DNA of 64,000 nt from Aeromonas lusitana. GTDB lineage: Bacteria; Pseudomonadota; Gammaproteobacteria; Enterobacterales; Aeromonadaceae. The stretch covers positions 1-64,000 of the forward strand of contig NZ_PGCP01000036.1 in assembly GCF_002812985.1 (NCBI RefSeq). The letters run 5' to 3'. How positions within the stretch are numbered: position 1 is the stretch's first letter; the number at the start of each line of letters is the position of its first letter. Position numbers and translations under genes: made by a program. Below, one piece after another: positions 40,226 to 49,372 of the stretch. Below the pieces are notes generated by a model that saw only the letters and a list, made by a program, of their open reading frames with translations, did not search any database and had not been told where the DNA came from.

Positions 40226-41476
40226 TTAACGGCGACGGCGCAACCAGGCAAGGGGCAGCAGCAACAGGCTGACAAGGCCGATGGCACCACCGCCGCCACC
40301 GCCACTGGAGGTGGAAGTGGTGGTTGTCGTCGCTGTCGTTGTCGGGTTGCCGCCTGCCGCCGTCGTCCCCGTGGTGTTCGTCTGGGTGGGCTTGCCGGTC
40401 ATGCTCATCAGAACAGCTTCAAGACGCTGACTCCCGCCCCGCTCGTCGATGGCGGTGAGTCTTACTCCCTGGAGACGCAGTGTGCCCACGGTGTCGTTGG
40501 CATCGGCGCGCAGACGCAGGGTGCAGTGCTGCCCCGCCTCCAGGCGGTTGGGGCAGCCGTTGAGCATGCCGGGAGCATCGCTATAAAGATTGCTCAGGGT
40601 CATGGCCTGAGTGGTGCGGTTGGCGAGTTGGTAGTCGGCCCAGCCACTGGTCCCCTGAGGCAGAACGAGGCCGCGGATGCTGGTCAGGGTGATCCCCTGT
40701 TGCTGGCTGGAAATCCAGCCCTTGAACGCCGGGGCGTAGACATAGCCGCCGGCGCTGCCGGTGGCGCAGGGGTAGGCGCCGTAACTGGTGACGCCGACCA
40801 GTTCTCCCCCCTGGGTTAACGGGCCGCCACTGTCACCCTTGCAGGTGTCCTGGCCGAGCAGGTTGCCGGCGAAGATGTGAGTGAGGGTCTGATCGCCATA
40901 CCAGCGGTCCCGCTCCCCCTGATAGGCGAGATCCACCGCCAGCAGCTGCGAACTGCTCTTGGTCGCGGCAGGGTTGGTGCCACCGTAACCGAGGGCATTG
41001 AGCTGGGTGGTGCCCAACTGCCAGGTGTCCTTGGCCGTCAGATCGGCAATCCTGATGGGGGCGAGGGAGACGGGACTGGTCAGGTGCAGCAGGGCCACAT
41101 CCGAGGAGGAAGGGGTCTTGTCGGGACTCCCCAGATTCTGCAGCAGGTTTTGATAGTACTCGGGGTGCATCAACACCTGATCTACTCTGCTGCGGATATG
41201 GGGACGGCTCAAGTCCGTCACGCCGATGGCTACCTCCATCGGGCCGGATTGGGCATCGGCGACGCAGTGGGCTGCGGTCAGTACCCACTGACTGTCGATC
41301 AGGGTGCCACCGCAGAAGTTGACCCAGGTGCCATCGACGACTTCACCGACCGCCGCCATCCAGCTGGGTGCTGCCGTGGCGTTGCCACCTATGATGCGTG
41401 GCATGCCGGTATCGGCCTGGGCGGCAAATGAGAGCAGGCATGCGAGCGCGACGCCGCTGCGTTTGAAATACAACAT
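40226..41476 (-). CDS. Secreted trypsin-like serine protease with GlyGly-CTERM sorting tail
   Basis: 416 residues. A signal peptide (VALACLLSFAAQA) is followed by IIGGNATAAPSW, the S1 zymogen cleavage site. The catalytic triad is complete: His in VLTAAHC, Asp in SSSDVALLHL, Ser in CKGDSGGPL; the specificity residue six before the serine is Asp, so trypsin-like cleavage after Lys/Arg is expected. After the protease domain comes a beta-rich stretch, a Thr-rich linker and the tail GGGGGG, a hydrophobic helix and RRRR. This is a GlyGly-CTERM signal used by type II secretion substrates processed by rhombosortase. AAGGAG precedes the ATG. It interrupts the rib cluster on the opposite strand. Confidence 0.9.
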   Translation of the reverse strand: MLYFKRSGVALACLLSFAAQADTGMPRIIGGNATAAPSWMAAVGEVVDGTWVNFCGGTLIDSQWVLTAAHCVADAQSGPMEVAIGVTDLSRPHIRSRVDQVLMHPEYYQNLLQNLGSPDKTPSSSDVALLHLTSPVSLAPIRIADLTAKDTWQLGTTQLNALGYGGTNPAATKSSSQLLAVDLAYQGERDRWYGDQTLTHIFAGNLLGQDTCKGDSGGPLTQGGELVGVTSYGAYPCATGSAGGYVYAPAFKGWISSQQQGITLTSIRGLVLPQGTSGWADYQLANRTTQAMTLSNLYSDAPGMLNGCPNRLEAGQHCTLRLRADANDTVGTLRLQGVRLTAIDERGGSQRLEAVLMSMTGKPTQTNTTGTTAAGGNPTTTATTTTTSTSSGGGGGGAIGLVSLLLLPLAWLRRRR

Positions 41477-41684
41477 ATTGAACTCCTTGATATTATTATT
41501 TTTACCCCGTGAAAGGCGCCCGTATTATTAGCAGGTCGGAGCAGTTAAGAAAAAAATTAATAAGGGCCTCATGACCGGAGTGGTGATGCCTGTTTTTGTC
41601 CCATTGCCTTTGTGTTAGAATGTGCGCACTTTTGGCCGCGGCCCCATTGATGGCCCCACTGATTGCACAGAGACAGGATTTCCA

Positions 41685-42155
41685 ATGAAGATTATCGAAG
41701 GAAATATCGCCGCTCCCGAGGCGCGTGTAGCTATTGTCGTTGCCCGTTTCAACAGCTTCATCAATGACAGCCTGGTGAACGGCGCGCTGGACGTGCTCAA
41801 GCGTCAAGGCCAGATCCAGGACAGCAATCTGACCCTGGTACGCGTGCCGGGGGCCGTCGAAATCCCCCTGGCGGCCAAGAAGCTGGCCAAGAGTGGTCAA
41901 TACGACGCCATAGTCGCCCTCGGTACCGTCATCCGTGGCGGCACCTACCACTTCGAACTGGTGGCGAGCGAGAACGGCAAGGGCCTGGCTCAGGTAATGA
42001 TGGAATATGAAATTCCCGTTGCCTTTGGCGTGCTGACCACAGAAAACATCGAACAAGCCATCGAGCGCGCCGGTACCAAGGCGGGTAACAAGGGTGCAGA
42101 GGCTGCACTGAGCGCGCTCGAAATGATCAACGTCCTGAAACAACTGGACGTGTAA
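41685..42155 (+). CDS. ribH: 6,7-dimethyl-8-ribityllumazine synthase
   Basis: 156 residues, same size as E. coli RibH. It starts [20 protein letters not shown] at 41685. Motifs: [32 protein letters not shown] and [16 protein letters not shown] with the catalytic histidine. Condenses the RibB product with the pyrimidine intermediate. NusB follows after 14 bp, the usual ribH-nusB pair. Confidence 0.96.
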   Translation: MKIIEGNIAAPEARVAIVVARFNSFINDSLVNGALDVLKRQGQIQDSNLTLVRVPGAVEIPLAAKKLAKSGQYDAIVALGTVIRGGTYHFELVASENGKGLAQVMMEYEIPVAFGVLTTENIEQAIERAGTKAGNKGAEAALSALEMINVLKQLDV

Positions 42156-42169
42156 CGAGGAGAAGTACA

Positions 42170-42583
42170 TTGAAACCGTCCGAGCGCCGTAAAGCCCGTC
42201 ATTGCGCCACCCAGGCCATCTACCAGTGGCAGATGACCAAGGCCAACGTGGGCGACATCGAAGAGCAGTTCAAGATAGATCAGGACACCAAGGGTGTGGA
42301 CCTGAACTATTTCCGCGATCTGCTGTTCGGGGTAGCCCTCCACTGCAACGAGCTGGACAAGGTGTTTGCACCTTTCCTCTCCCGTCCGCTGGAAGAAGTG
42401 GACATGGTGGACAAGGCTATCTTGCGTCTGGCGACCTACGAGCTGACCCGTCGTGATGATGTGCCGCCGCGCGTGGTGATCAACGAAGCGATCGAGCTGG
42501 CCAAAGCCTTCGCCGCCGATGACAGCCACAAGTTTGTCAACGGCGTACTGGACAAGGTGATCAAGACGCTGCCGAAGCGTTGA
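42170..42583 (+). CDS. nusB: Transcription antitermination factor NusB
   Basis: 137 residues. TTG start at 42170 preceded by CGAGGAGAAG. It begins [20 protein letters not shown] and contains [43 protein letters not shown] and the C-terminal [10 protein letters not shown] typical of NusB. Binds boxA RNA with S10 in rRNA antitermination. A repeat element and a terminator-like hairpin separate it from thiL. Confidence 0.95.
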   Translation: MKPSERRKARHCATQAIYQWQMTKANVGDIEEQFKIDQDTKGVDLNYFRDLLFGVALHCNELDKVFAPFLSRPLEEVDMVDKAILRLATYELTRRDDVPPRVVINEAIELAKAFAADDSHKFVNGVLDKVIKTLPKR

Positions 42584-42605
42584 TCCCGCCGTCCATCAGC
42601 ATTCA

Positions 42606-42746
42606 GCGCTGATTTACGATCTGTCGCGAGAGGTCGTCAGCAAGGTGAAGAGCAGCACAGGAACCGGAGCGTATAAACATACGTGAGGATGACGAGCAGC
42701 ACATGAGCCTTGATCACGAGTTCGCAGCAAGACCGTGAACAGCGTC
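42606..42746. repeat. 141-bp imperfect palindrome, ERIC-like intergenic element
   Basis: The ends are inverted repeats: GCGCTGATTTACGATCT (42606-42622) pairs with AGACCGTGAACAGCGTC (42730-42746) at about 14 of 17 positions. Matching continues inward at intervals (GCGA, CAAGG, GCAGC blocks). The centre CGGAGCGTAT-AAAC-ATACGTGAGGA (about 42667-42692) resembles the core of ERIC elements. It lies wholly between nusB and thiL and has no ORF; it would fold into one long hairpin if transcribed. Confidence 0.6.
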
Positions 42747-42755
42747 TAAGAGAGG

Positions 42756-42779
42756 AGCCAGCTTATTGCTGGCTTTTTA
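42756..42779 (+). terminator. Terminator-like hairpin over the thiL start region
   Basis: Perfect 7-bp stem AGCCAGC/GCTGGCT (42756-42762/42768-42774), loop TTATT, then TTTTA. The 5' arm includes the end of the AGAGGAG ribosome binding site (42751-42757). The TTG start at 42766 lies in the loop and first base of the 3' arm. It could end the nusB message or mask thiL initiation. Confidence 0.55.
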
Positions 42780-43743
42780 CTGTATGGGTGAATTTGAGCT
42801 GATTGAGAAGTACTTCAAGGTCCCCCACGCCCGCAAGGACGTGGTGATGGGCCCTGGAGATGATTGCGCCCTGCTGACCCTGCCGGCGGATACCCAGCTG
42901 GCGGTGAGCACGGATACGCTGGTGAGCGGCGTGCACTTTTTCCCCGACATGGATCCGGTGGATCTCGGCTACAAGGCGCTGGCGGTCAACCTGTCCGACC
43001 TCGCCGCCATGGGCGCCGAGCCGCGCTGGGTCTCTATGGCCCTGACCCTGCCCGCCATCAATGAGGCCTGGGTCGCCGGCTTCGCCGAGGGCTTCCTCGA
43101 ACTCGCCGAATACTACAACGTGGCCCTGGTGGGCGGTGACATGACCCGGGGTCCGCTCTCCATCACCGTCTCGGTGAAGGGATCCGTGCCCGCCGGCCGC
43201 GCCCTGCTGCGCAGCGGCGCCAAGGCGGGGGATGGCATCTATGTGACCGGCACCCTGGGAGATGCGGCGTTGGCGCTCTCTCACCTGCTCGGCAAGCGCG
43301 TGCTGAATGAAAACCAGCTGGCCGCTGTGTTGCCGCGACTCGACCATCCCCATCCCCGCATCCTGGCGGGTCAGGCTCTGCGCGGGTTGGCTAACAGTGC
43401 GCTGGATCTCTCCGACGGCCTGGCCTCGGATCTCGGCCACATCCTCAAGGCCTCTGGCGTGCGGGCACAGATCGATCTCAACCTGCTGCCCCTCTCGCCG
43501 GTGCTGCAGGACGCGGTCCCCGCCGAGGCGGCCTGGCAGCTGGCACTGGCGGGGGGCGATGACTACGAGCTCTGCTTTACTGTGCCCCAGGAGCATCACG
43601 GTGCCCTGGACACGGCGCTCGCCAATTGCGGCGTCAAGTTCACCCGCATCGGCCGCATCCTGGCCGGGGAGCCCGGCATCGATTATGTGCGGGACGAGCA
43701 GCCCGTGATGCTTGAACTCAAGGGATGGGATCACTTCGCATGA
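42766..43743 (+). CDS. thiL: Thiamine-monophosphate kinase
   Basis: 325 residues from TTG 42766 (AGAGGAG eight bases upstream); family comparison favours the ATG at 42784 (MGEFELIEKYF), giving 319. Phosphorylates thiamine monophosphate to thiamine pyrophosphate. Motifs: MGPGDDCALL, AVSTDTLVSGVHFFPD, GYKALAVNLSDLAAMGAEP, VGGDMTRGP and ALDLSDGLASDLGHI. Its stop overlaps pgpA (ATGA). The start region carries a terminator-like hairpin. Confidence 0.93.
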   Translation: MLAFYCMGEFELIEKYFKVPHARKDVVMGPGDDCALLTLPADTQLAVSTDTLVSGVHFFPDMDPVDLGYKALAVNLSDLAAMGAEPRWVSMALTLPAINEAWVAGFAEGFLELAEYYNVALVGGDMTRGPLSITVSVKGSVPAGRALLRSGAKAGDGIYVTGTLGDAALALSHLLGKRVLNENQLAAVLPRLDHPHPRILAGQALRGLANSALDLSDGLASDLGHILKASGVRAQIDLNLLPLSPVLQDAVPAEAAWQLALAGGDDYELCFTVPQEHHGALDTALANCGVKFTRIGRILAGEPGIDYVRDEQPVMLELKGWDHFA

Positions 43744-44225
43744 TGATCAAACCCGAGCTGAAACGGCTGAACCTGAAGAACCCGCGCCACCTGCTGGCGG
43801 TGGGCTTTGGTGCCGGCCTTTCTCCCAAGGCGCCGGGCACCATGGGCACCATAGTCGCCATTCCGCTCTATCTGCTGGTGAGCGGCCTCTCGACCCCCTG
43901 GTTTATCGCCCTGCTGGCGCTGGGTTTCCTGGTGGGGATCTGGCTCTGCCAGGGGGCGACCGATGCCATCGGCATGCCGGATCACGGCGCCATCGTCTGG
44001 GACGAGGTGATCGGCTTTGGGGTCACCATGATAGCGGCCCCCGCCGGCTGGGAGTGGGTGCTGGCTGGCTTTGTGCTGTTCCGGCTGTTCGACGTGCTCA
44101 AGCCCTGGCCCATCTCCTGGTTCGATCGCCGCATTCACGGCGGCCTCGGCATCATGCTGGACGATCTCATCGCCGGCCTGTTCGCCCTGATCTGCATGCA
44201 GTTGCTGGCAGGCTGGCTGAGCTGA
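43740..44225 (+). CDS. pgpA: Phosphatidylglycerophosphatase A
   Basis: 161 residues, membrane enzyme that dephosphorylates phosphatidylglycerophosphate. Contains FGAGLSPKAPGTMGTIVAIPL, WDEVIGFGVTM, RLFDVLKPWPISWFDRR and GIMLDDLIAGLFA, all PgpA landmarks, with about four membrane spans. The ATG at 43740 overlaps the thiL stop; thiL-pgpA coupling is common in gammaproteobacteria. Confidence 0.95.
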   Translation: MMIKPELKRLNLKNPRHLLAVGFGAGLSPKAPGTMGTIVAIPLYLLVSGLSTPWFIALLALGFLVGIWLCQGATDAIGMPDHGAIVWDEVIGFGVTMIAAPAGWEWVLAGFVLFRLFDVLKPWPISWFDRRIHGGLGIMLDDLIAGLFALICMQLLAGWLS

Positions 44226-44948
44226 TGTGCCTTGAGGCGACTCGGCCCGGTGACAGGATGACCCGATAGCCGCTCTGTTGGTCCAGTCTGCATATCAGTG
44301 CCGGCTTTTTGGGCCGGCTGCATCGGCTCTTCTGAGCCAACCCCTTGATGCCATCACGCCCTCGCGATTGAACCCAGGCCCGACTCGTCGGGCCTGGGTC
44401 GTTTTGTATGCAATCAGACCCCCTCTATGCCCGGTTCCCCTCCAGGGGTACCGGTAGAAGATGCTGATTTTTCCCTATTTATCTCTGCTTAGTTTTCCTT
44501 CATCCAGATATGCTGCCGTTAAAAAATCATTTCACATAAATATTCACTACTCATTCGAAGCTGGGTATGCTGGATTCAATAGTTGATATGTTTGCTTGTT
44601 GCATCATTGTTGAAATTTAAATTAGGTAATCGCTCGCATTGCCAGCACAACATCTGATAATGTGATTTTTATCGACATTTTACGCCGGTGATGAGTGCGT
44701 TATCTGCGCAAAGTATTGCGAAATTGTATAACTGGATCATTTACACCCGCGGGCAAACCGACTAACTTACTCGCGGGTTATTCCAAAAAAATGCAAAAAA
44801 CCCGCCCGGATCGCTGGTTTGACTGCCTCATGGATTGAGCGTTTCTTGCACAGACAAACACTCAAGCACAAGCACCAAGGCACCACCAGTATCTGCGGCT
44901 GATTTACGGACGAATTATTTGGGACGGATGTCCCCCGCAGAGGTAACC
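44226..44948. other. 723-bp intergenic region before the ABC importer genes
   Basis: Starts with the tail of the rib/thi cluster and a strong terminator (44372-44404). From about 44460 to 44740 it is clearly more AT-rich than the surroundings and probably contains the promoter and operators of the importer operon. An inverted repeat ACCCGCG/CGCGGGT lies at 44745-44751/44772-44778. No ORF with convincing features was found. Confidence 0.55.
44370..44405 (+). terminator. Intrinsic terminator after pgpA
   Basis: Thirteen-bp stem at 44372-44384/44387-44399 (ACCCAGGCCCGAC and complement) with a two-base centre, followed by CGTTTTG. Confidence 0.8.
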
Positions 44949-46673
44949 ATGTCCTTGCTCGAAGTGAAAAACTTGCGGATCGAGTACCCCTCCCGCTATG
45001 GGGTGCTGGCCGCGGTGAAGGATCTCTCTTTTTCTGTGGAAAAGGGGGAGATAGTCGGTGTGGTCGGCGAATCAGGTGCCGGCAAATCCACCATAGGCAA
45101 TGCCGTCATCGATCTGTTGAGCCCGCCCGGTCGCATCGCCCGTGGCGATATCTACCTCAATGGTGAACTCATCTCCGGCAAGAGCCAGAACGAGATGCGG
45201 GCCATTCGTGGTTCCCGTATCGGCTTCATCTTCCAGGATCCCATGACCTCCCTCAACCCGCTGTTCACCGTTGAGCAGCAGTTGGTGGAGACCATACTGG
45301 CCAATACCGATCTCAACCGTGAGGCGGCCTTTGCCAAGGCGCTCGAGCTGATGGGTGCGGTCGGGATCCCCCAGCCGGAAGTGCGGATCAAGCAGTACCC
45401 CCATCAATTCTCCGGTGGCATGCGCCAGCGGGTGGTTATCGCCATCGCCCTGTCCGGGGATCCCGAGCTCATCATCGCCGATGAGCCGACCACGGCGCTG
45501 GACGTCTCCATTCAGGATCAGATCCTGCAGCTCATCCGCAACCTGTGCAAAGAGCGCCAGGTCGGTTGCATGCTGGTGACCCACGACATGGGCGTGGTCT
45601 CCAACGTTACCGACAAGGTGGCGGTCATGTACCGCGGGGATCTGGTGGAGTTCGGCACCACAGAGCAGGTGCTGGGTCACCCGAATCACCCTTATACCCG
45701 CAGCCTCATCTCTGCGGTGCCGCGCTCCGATGTGAAGCTGGTGCGCTTCCCCCTGGTCTCCTATATCGAGGATGCCGGCGCGCCGGATCTCAGCATCGAT
45801 CTCAAGACCCACTGGCTCGGCCAGAGTCAGGACGAGCGCGCCTACGAGGGCGCCCTGCTGCGGGTGGAGAACGTGGACTTGCGGTTCGTCACCAAGGATT
45901 CCCTGTTCCCGAGCCGCCGCCAGTACGTGCGTGCCTGCAACAACATCAGCTTCGAGATCTTCGAGGGTGAGACCTTCGGCCTGGTGGGGGAGTCGGGCTC
46001 CGGCAAATCCACCATAGCCCGCGCCATCACAGGCCTCTATCCGCCCGATAGCGGCAAGATCGTGTTCGAGGGGATCGATCTGACCGCCCTCAAGGGTGAG
46101 CATGCCCGTCGCCCCCTGCGTCGCCAGATGCAGATGGTGTTCCAGAACCCGTACTCCTCGATGAATCCGCGCATGAAGGTGCGTGACATCATCTCGGAGC
46201 CGATCCGCTTCCATAAGCTGGCACAGAGCGAGAGCCAGATCGAGGGCATCGTCAGCGACCTGCTGGATCACGTGGGTCTCGGTCGCGGCGCCGGGGTCAA
46301 GTACCCCCACGAGTTCTCCGGCGGTCAGCGCCAGCGCATCTCCATCGCCCGCGCCCTGGCGACCCGGCCCCGTTTCCTCATCTGTGACGAGCCCACCTCG
46401 GCACTGGATGTGTCGGTGCAGGCCCAGATCCTCAACCTGCTCAAGGATCTGCAGCAGGAGCTTGGGCTCACCATGCTGTTTATCAGCCATGACCTGCCGG
46501 TTATCCGTCAGATGTGCGACCGTATCGGCGTTATGCAGCACGGTCATCTGGTAGAAGTGGCAGAAACAGAGAAACTGTTTACCAATGCCGAACATGAGTA
46601 CAGCCGCAAGCTGATCTCCCTCATGCCGGAATTTAAGGGAATGTCCCGCGAGGGGCTGGAAATCGCAAGCTAG
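44949..46673 (+). CDS. Peptide-type ABC importer, fused double ATPase
   Basis: 574 residues carrying two complete ATPase domains of the oligopeptide family. First domain: Walker [10 protein letters not shown], signature [12 protein letters not shown], Walker [13 protein letters not shown]. Second: [33 protein letters not shown]. It corresponds to a DppD-DppF (or GsiA-like) fusion. The ATG at 44949 is the start of homologous domain 1; the frame is open further upstream. The gene comes first in the operon, ahead of binding protein and permeases. The substrate is probably a peptide or related solute; not determined. Confidence 0.9.
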   Translation: MSLLEVKNLRIEYPSRYGVLAAVKDLSFSVEKGEIVGVVGESGAGKSTIGNAVIDLLSPPGRIARGDIYLNGELISGKSQNEMRAIRGSRIGFIFQDPMTSLNPLFTVEQQLVETILANTDLNREAAFAKALELMGAVGIPQPEVRIKQYPHQFSGGMRQRVVIAIALSGDPELIIADEPTTALDVSIQDQILQLIRNLCKERQVGCMLVTHDMGVVSNVTDKVAVMYRGDLVEFGTTEQVLGHPNHPYTRSLISAVPRSDVKLVRFPLVSYIEDAGAPDLSIDLKTHWLGQSQDERAYEGALLRVENVDLRFVTKDSLFPSRRQYVRACNNISFEIFEGETFGLVGESGSGKSTIARAITGLYPPDSGKIVFEGIDLTALKGEHARRPLRRQMQMVFQNPYSSMNPRMKVRDIISEPIRFHKLAQSESQIEGIVSDLLDHVGLGRGAGVKYPHEFSGGQRQRISIARALATRPRFLICDEPTSALDVSVQAQILNLLKDLQQELGLTMLFISHDLPVIRQMCDRIGVMQHGHLVEVAETEKLFTNAEHEYSRKLISLMPEFKGMSREGLEIAS

Positions 46674-46744
46674 GAAAGCGCCGGCTCGCCGGTCTGTTTG
46701 TCGATAAAAAGTGTCAATAAAAAGCCAAAAGCATGGAGAAAGAC

Positions 46745-48301
46745 ATGAAGAAAGGATTATCCAAGATTGCCATGGCGCTGTTCGCCGCTGGTCTCGCGTT
46801 CAACGTCTCTGCCGCCGACATCAAGGTGGCCGTCGCCTCCGACGCTACCTCGCTGGATCCGCAGGAGCAGCTCTCCGGTCAGACCCTGGAAATGTCTCAC
46901 CTGGTGTTCGATCCGCTGATGCGTTACACCCAGGATCTGCAGTTCGAGCCGCGTCTGGCCGAGAAATATGAGCGCATCGACGACAAGACTGTGCGTTTCC
47001 ACCTGCGCAAGGGCGTCAAGTTCCACTCCGGCAACGACTTCACCGCCGATGACGTGGTATGGACCGTCAACCGTCTGAAAGCCTCCCCGGACTTCAAGGC
47101 TATCTTCGACCCGATCGCCGAAGTGAAGAAGGTTGATGACCTGACCGTGGATCTGATCACCGCCAAGCCGTTCCCGCTGGTGCTGCAGACCGTCACCTAC
47201 ATCTTCCCGATGGACTCCAAGTTCTACACCGGCAAGGATGAAGCGGGCAAAGACAAGGCCGCTATCGTGAAGAACGGCGACTCCTACGCCTCCACCCACG
47301 TCTCCGGTACCGGCCCGTTCAGCGTCAAGTTCCGTGAGCAGGGCGTGAAGCTGGAATACACCCGTAACGCCAACTACTGGGACAAGGCCTCCAAGGGCAA
47401 CGTCCAGAACCTGACCGTAGTACCGATCAAGGAAGATGCGACCCGCGTAGCCGCCCTGCTGGGTGGTGACGTTGACATGATCTACCCGGTTGCCCCGAAC
47501 GATCTGGAGCGCGTGAAGAACGGCAAGGATTCCCAGCTGGTCACCCTGTCCGGTACCCGTGCCATCATCATCGAGCTGAACCAGAACACCAACCCGGCGC
47601 TCAAAGACAAGCGTGTGCGTCAGGCGATCAACCTGGCCATCAACGAAGTGGGCATCGTCGACAAGATCAACAAAGGCTTCGGCACCCCGGCCGGCCAGCT
47701 GAGCCCGAAAGGCTATGCCGGTCACAACGAGGCGCTCAAGCCCCAGTATGACCTGGCCAAGGCCAAGGAGCTGATGAAGGAAGCTGGTTACGAGAAGGGC
47801 TTCAAGATGAGCTTCATCTCCCCGGCTGCCCGCTACGTCAACGACGTCAAGATCGCCCAGGCTGTCTCCGCCATGCTGTCCAAGATCAACATCAAGGTGG
47901 ATCTGAAGACCATGCCGGTGGCCCAGTACTGGCCCGAGTTTGACAAGTGCGCCGCCGACATGCAGCTGATCGGCTGGCACGCGGACACCGAAGATACTGC
48001 GAACTTCTTCGAGTTCCTGACCTTCACCAAGGATGCCAAGACCGGTATGGGTCAGTACAACTGCGGCGGTTATGCCAACGCAGAAGCTGACAAGCTGGTG
48101 ATGGAAGCGAACACCGAGACCGACCCGGCCAAGCGTGCCGCCATCCTGCAGAAGGTGGAAGCCATGCTGATCGACGACGCTGCCTATGTGCCGTTGCACT
48201 GGGAAGACCTGGCCTATGGCGCCAAGAAGAACGTCGACATCAAGCCTATCGTCAACGTGATGAACTTCCCTTACCTGGGTGACCTGGTGGTCAACAAGTA
48301 A
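46745..48301 (+). CDS. Peptide-type ABC importer, periplasmic binding protein
   Basis: 518 residues, solute-binding family 5 (DppA/OppA-like). The signal peptide ends ALFAAGLAFNVSA before ADIKVAVAS. Family landmarks: TSLDPQEQLSGQTLEMSHLV, VRFHLRKGVKFHSGNDFTAD, and VSGTGPFSVKF. GGAGAAA precedes the ATG at 46745. Strongly biased codon use suggests high expression, in line with the hairpins that follow the gene and would protect its message. Confidence 0.92.
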   Translation: MKKGLSKIAMALFAAGLAFNVSAADIKVAVASDATSLDPQEQLSGQTLEMSHLVFDPLMRYTQDLQFEPRLAEKYERIDDKTVRFHLRKGVKFHSGNDFTADDVVWTVNRLKASPDFKAIFDPIAEVKKVDDLTVDLITAKPFPLVLQTVTYIFPMDSKFYTGKDEAGKDKAAIVKNGDSYASTHVSGTGPFSVKFREQGVKLEYTRNANYWDKASKGNVQNLTVVPIKEDATRVAALLGGDVDMIYPVAPNDLERVKNGKDSQLVTLSGTRAIIIELNQNTNPALKDKRVRQAINLAINEVGIVDKINKGFGTPAGQLSPKGYAGHNEALKPQYDLAKAKELMKEAGYEKGFKMSFISPAARYVNDVKIAQAVSAMLSKINIKVDLKTMPVAQYWPEFDKCAADMQLIGWHADTEDTANFFEFLTFTKDAKTGMGQYNCGGYANAEADKLVMEANTETDPAKRAAILQKVEAMLIDDAAYVPLHWEDLAYGAKKNVDIKPIVNVMNFPYLGDLVVNK

Positions 48302-48321
48302 GAGAGTCTCAAGGAAGGACC

Positions 48322-48380
48322 TGGCGGGGGCAGCCTGTGGCGCCCCCGCCATTAACAGAAGCCTGTGCCACGACACAGGC
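48322..48380 (+). promoter_or_regulatory. Two intergenic hairpins between binding protein and first permease
   Basis: Hairpin 1: ten-bp stem TGGCGGGGGC/GCCCCCGCCA at 48322-48331/48342-48351. Hairpin 2: GCCTGTG/CACAGGC at 48361-48367/48374-48380. Neither has a T-run, so they look like message-stabilising or partial-termination structures that set a high binding-protein to permease ratio. Confidence 0.6.
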
Positions 48381-48397
48381 CACGTAGAAGGACAAGC

Positions 48398-49372
48398 ATG
48401 TTTACATTCCTGCTGAAACGGTTCTATCAGGCCGTGATAGTGATGTTCGTCATCAGCCTGGTCGCCTTCTCCATCCAGGACAACCTGGGGGATCCGCTGC
48501 GCGAGCTGGTGGGACAATCCGTCTCCGAGTCCGTGCGCCAGGAGCTGCGCGACAAGATGGGCCTCAACGATCCCTTTTTGGTGAAATACAGCCGCTTCTT
48601 GCAGAACGCGGTGCACGGGGATCTGGGCACTTCCTACTTCTTCAAGCGACCGGCCCTTGAGGTTATCCTCGACAAGCTGGTGGCTACCCTTGAACTGGTG
48701 TTTGCCGCTGCGATCATCATCGTCGTCGTCTCCATTCCGCTGGGGGTTTACTCGGCGATACGACCGCGTAGCGTCTTGACCAAACTCATCATGGCGGTGA
48801 GCAGCATCGGCATCTCGATCCCGGTCTTTCTGACCGCCATCATGCTGATGTATCTGTTCTCCATCCAGCTGGGCTGGCTGCCGGCCTATGGCCGTGGCGA
48901 GACCTATAACCTGCTGGGCTGGGAGTCGGGCTTCTTTACCTGGGATGGCATCAAGCACCTGATCCTGCCCGCGGTATCGCTCTCCTCCATCATGCTTCCG
49001 CTGTTCATCCGGCTGGTGCGCTCCGAGATGCTGGAGCAGCTCTCCTCCGAGTACGTCAAGTTTGCCCGCGCCAAGGGGCTGGACAACAACAAGGTCTACT
49101 ACCAGCACGCACTCAAGAACACCATGCTGCCGGTCATCACGGTCGGTGGCGTGCAGATCGGCACCATGGTGGCTTACACCATCTTGACCGAGAGCGTGTT
49201 CCAGTGGCCGGGTACCGGCTTCCTGTTCCTCGAGGCGATCCACCGGGTCGATACCCCGCTCATCACCGCCTACGTCATCTTCGTTGGCCTGATCTTCGTG
49301 GTGACCAATACCCTGGTCGACCTGCTCTACGGGTTCATCAACCCGACCGTTAACTTGACCGCCAAGGGGTAA
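48398..49372 (+). CDS. Peptide-type ABC importer, first permease
   Basis: 324 residues, DppB/OppB-like inner-membrane permease with about six membrane spans. It starts MFTFLLKRFYQAVIVMFVIS, contains the ATPase-contact loop EYVKFARAKGLDNNKVYYQHALKN-type (E, A, G spaced as in the EAA motif) and ends in NLTAKG. A ribosome binding site AAGGA lies upstream. Its last codons and the following gene start are duplicated directly downstream. Confidence 0.93.
   Translation: MFTFLLKRFYQAVIVMFVISLVAFSIQDNLGDPLRELVGQSVSESVRQELRDKMGLNDPFLVKYSRFLQNAVHGDLGTSYFFKRPALEVILDKLVATLELVFAAAIIIVVVSIPLGVYSAIRPRSVLTKLIMAVSSIGISIPVFLTAIMLMYLFSIQLGWLPAYGRGETYNLLGWESGFFTWDGIKHLILPAVSLSSIMLPLFIRLVRSEMLEQLSSEYVKFARAKGLDNNKVYYQHALKNTMLPVITVGGVQIGTMVAYTILTESVFQWPGTGFLFLEAIHRVDTPLITAYVIFVGLIFVVTNTLVDLLYGFINPTVNLTAKG

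Noticed and set aside
44659-44678. CRP-like site TGTGA-N6-TC
   Set aside because: Only one good half-site; the other half does not match TCACA.
44731-44755. TyrR-like box before the ABC importer genes
   Set aside because: The half-sites TGTATA and TTTACA are nine bases apart instead of six, and one is imperfect.
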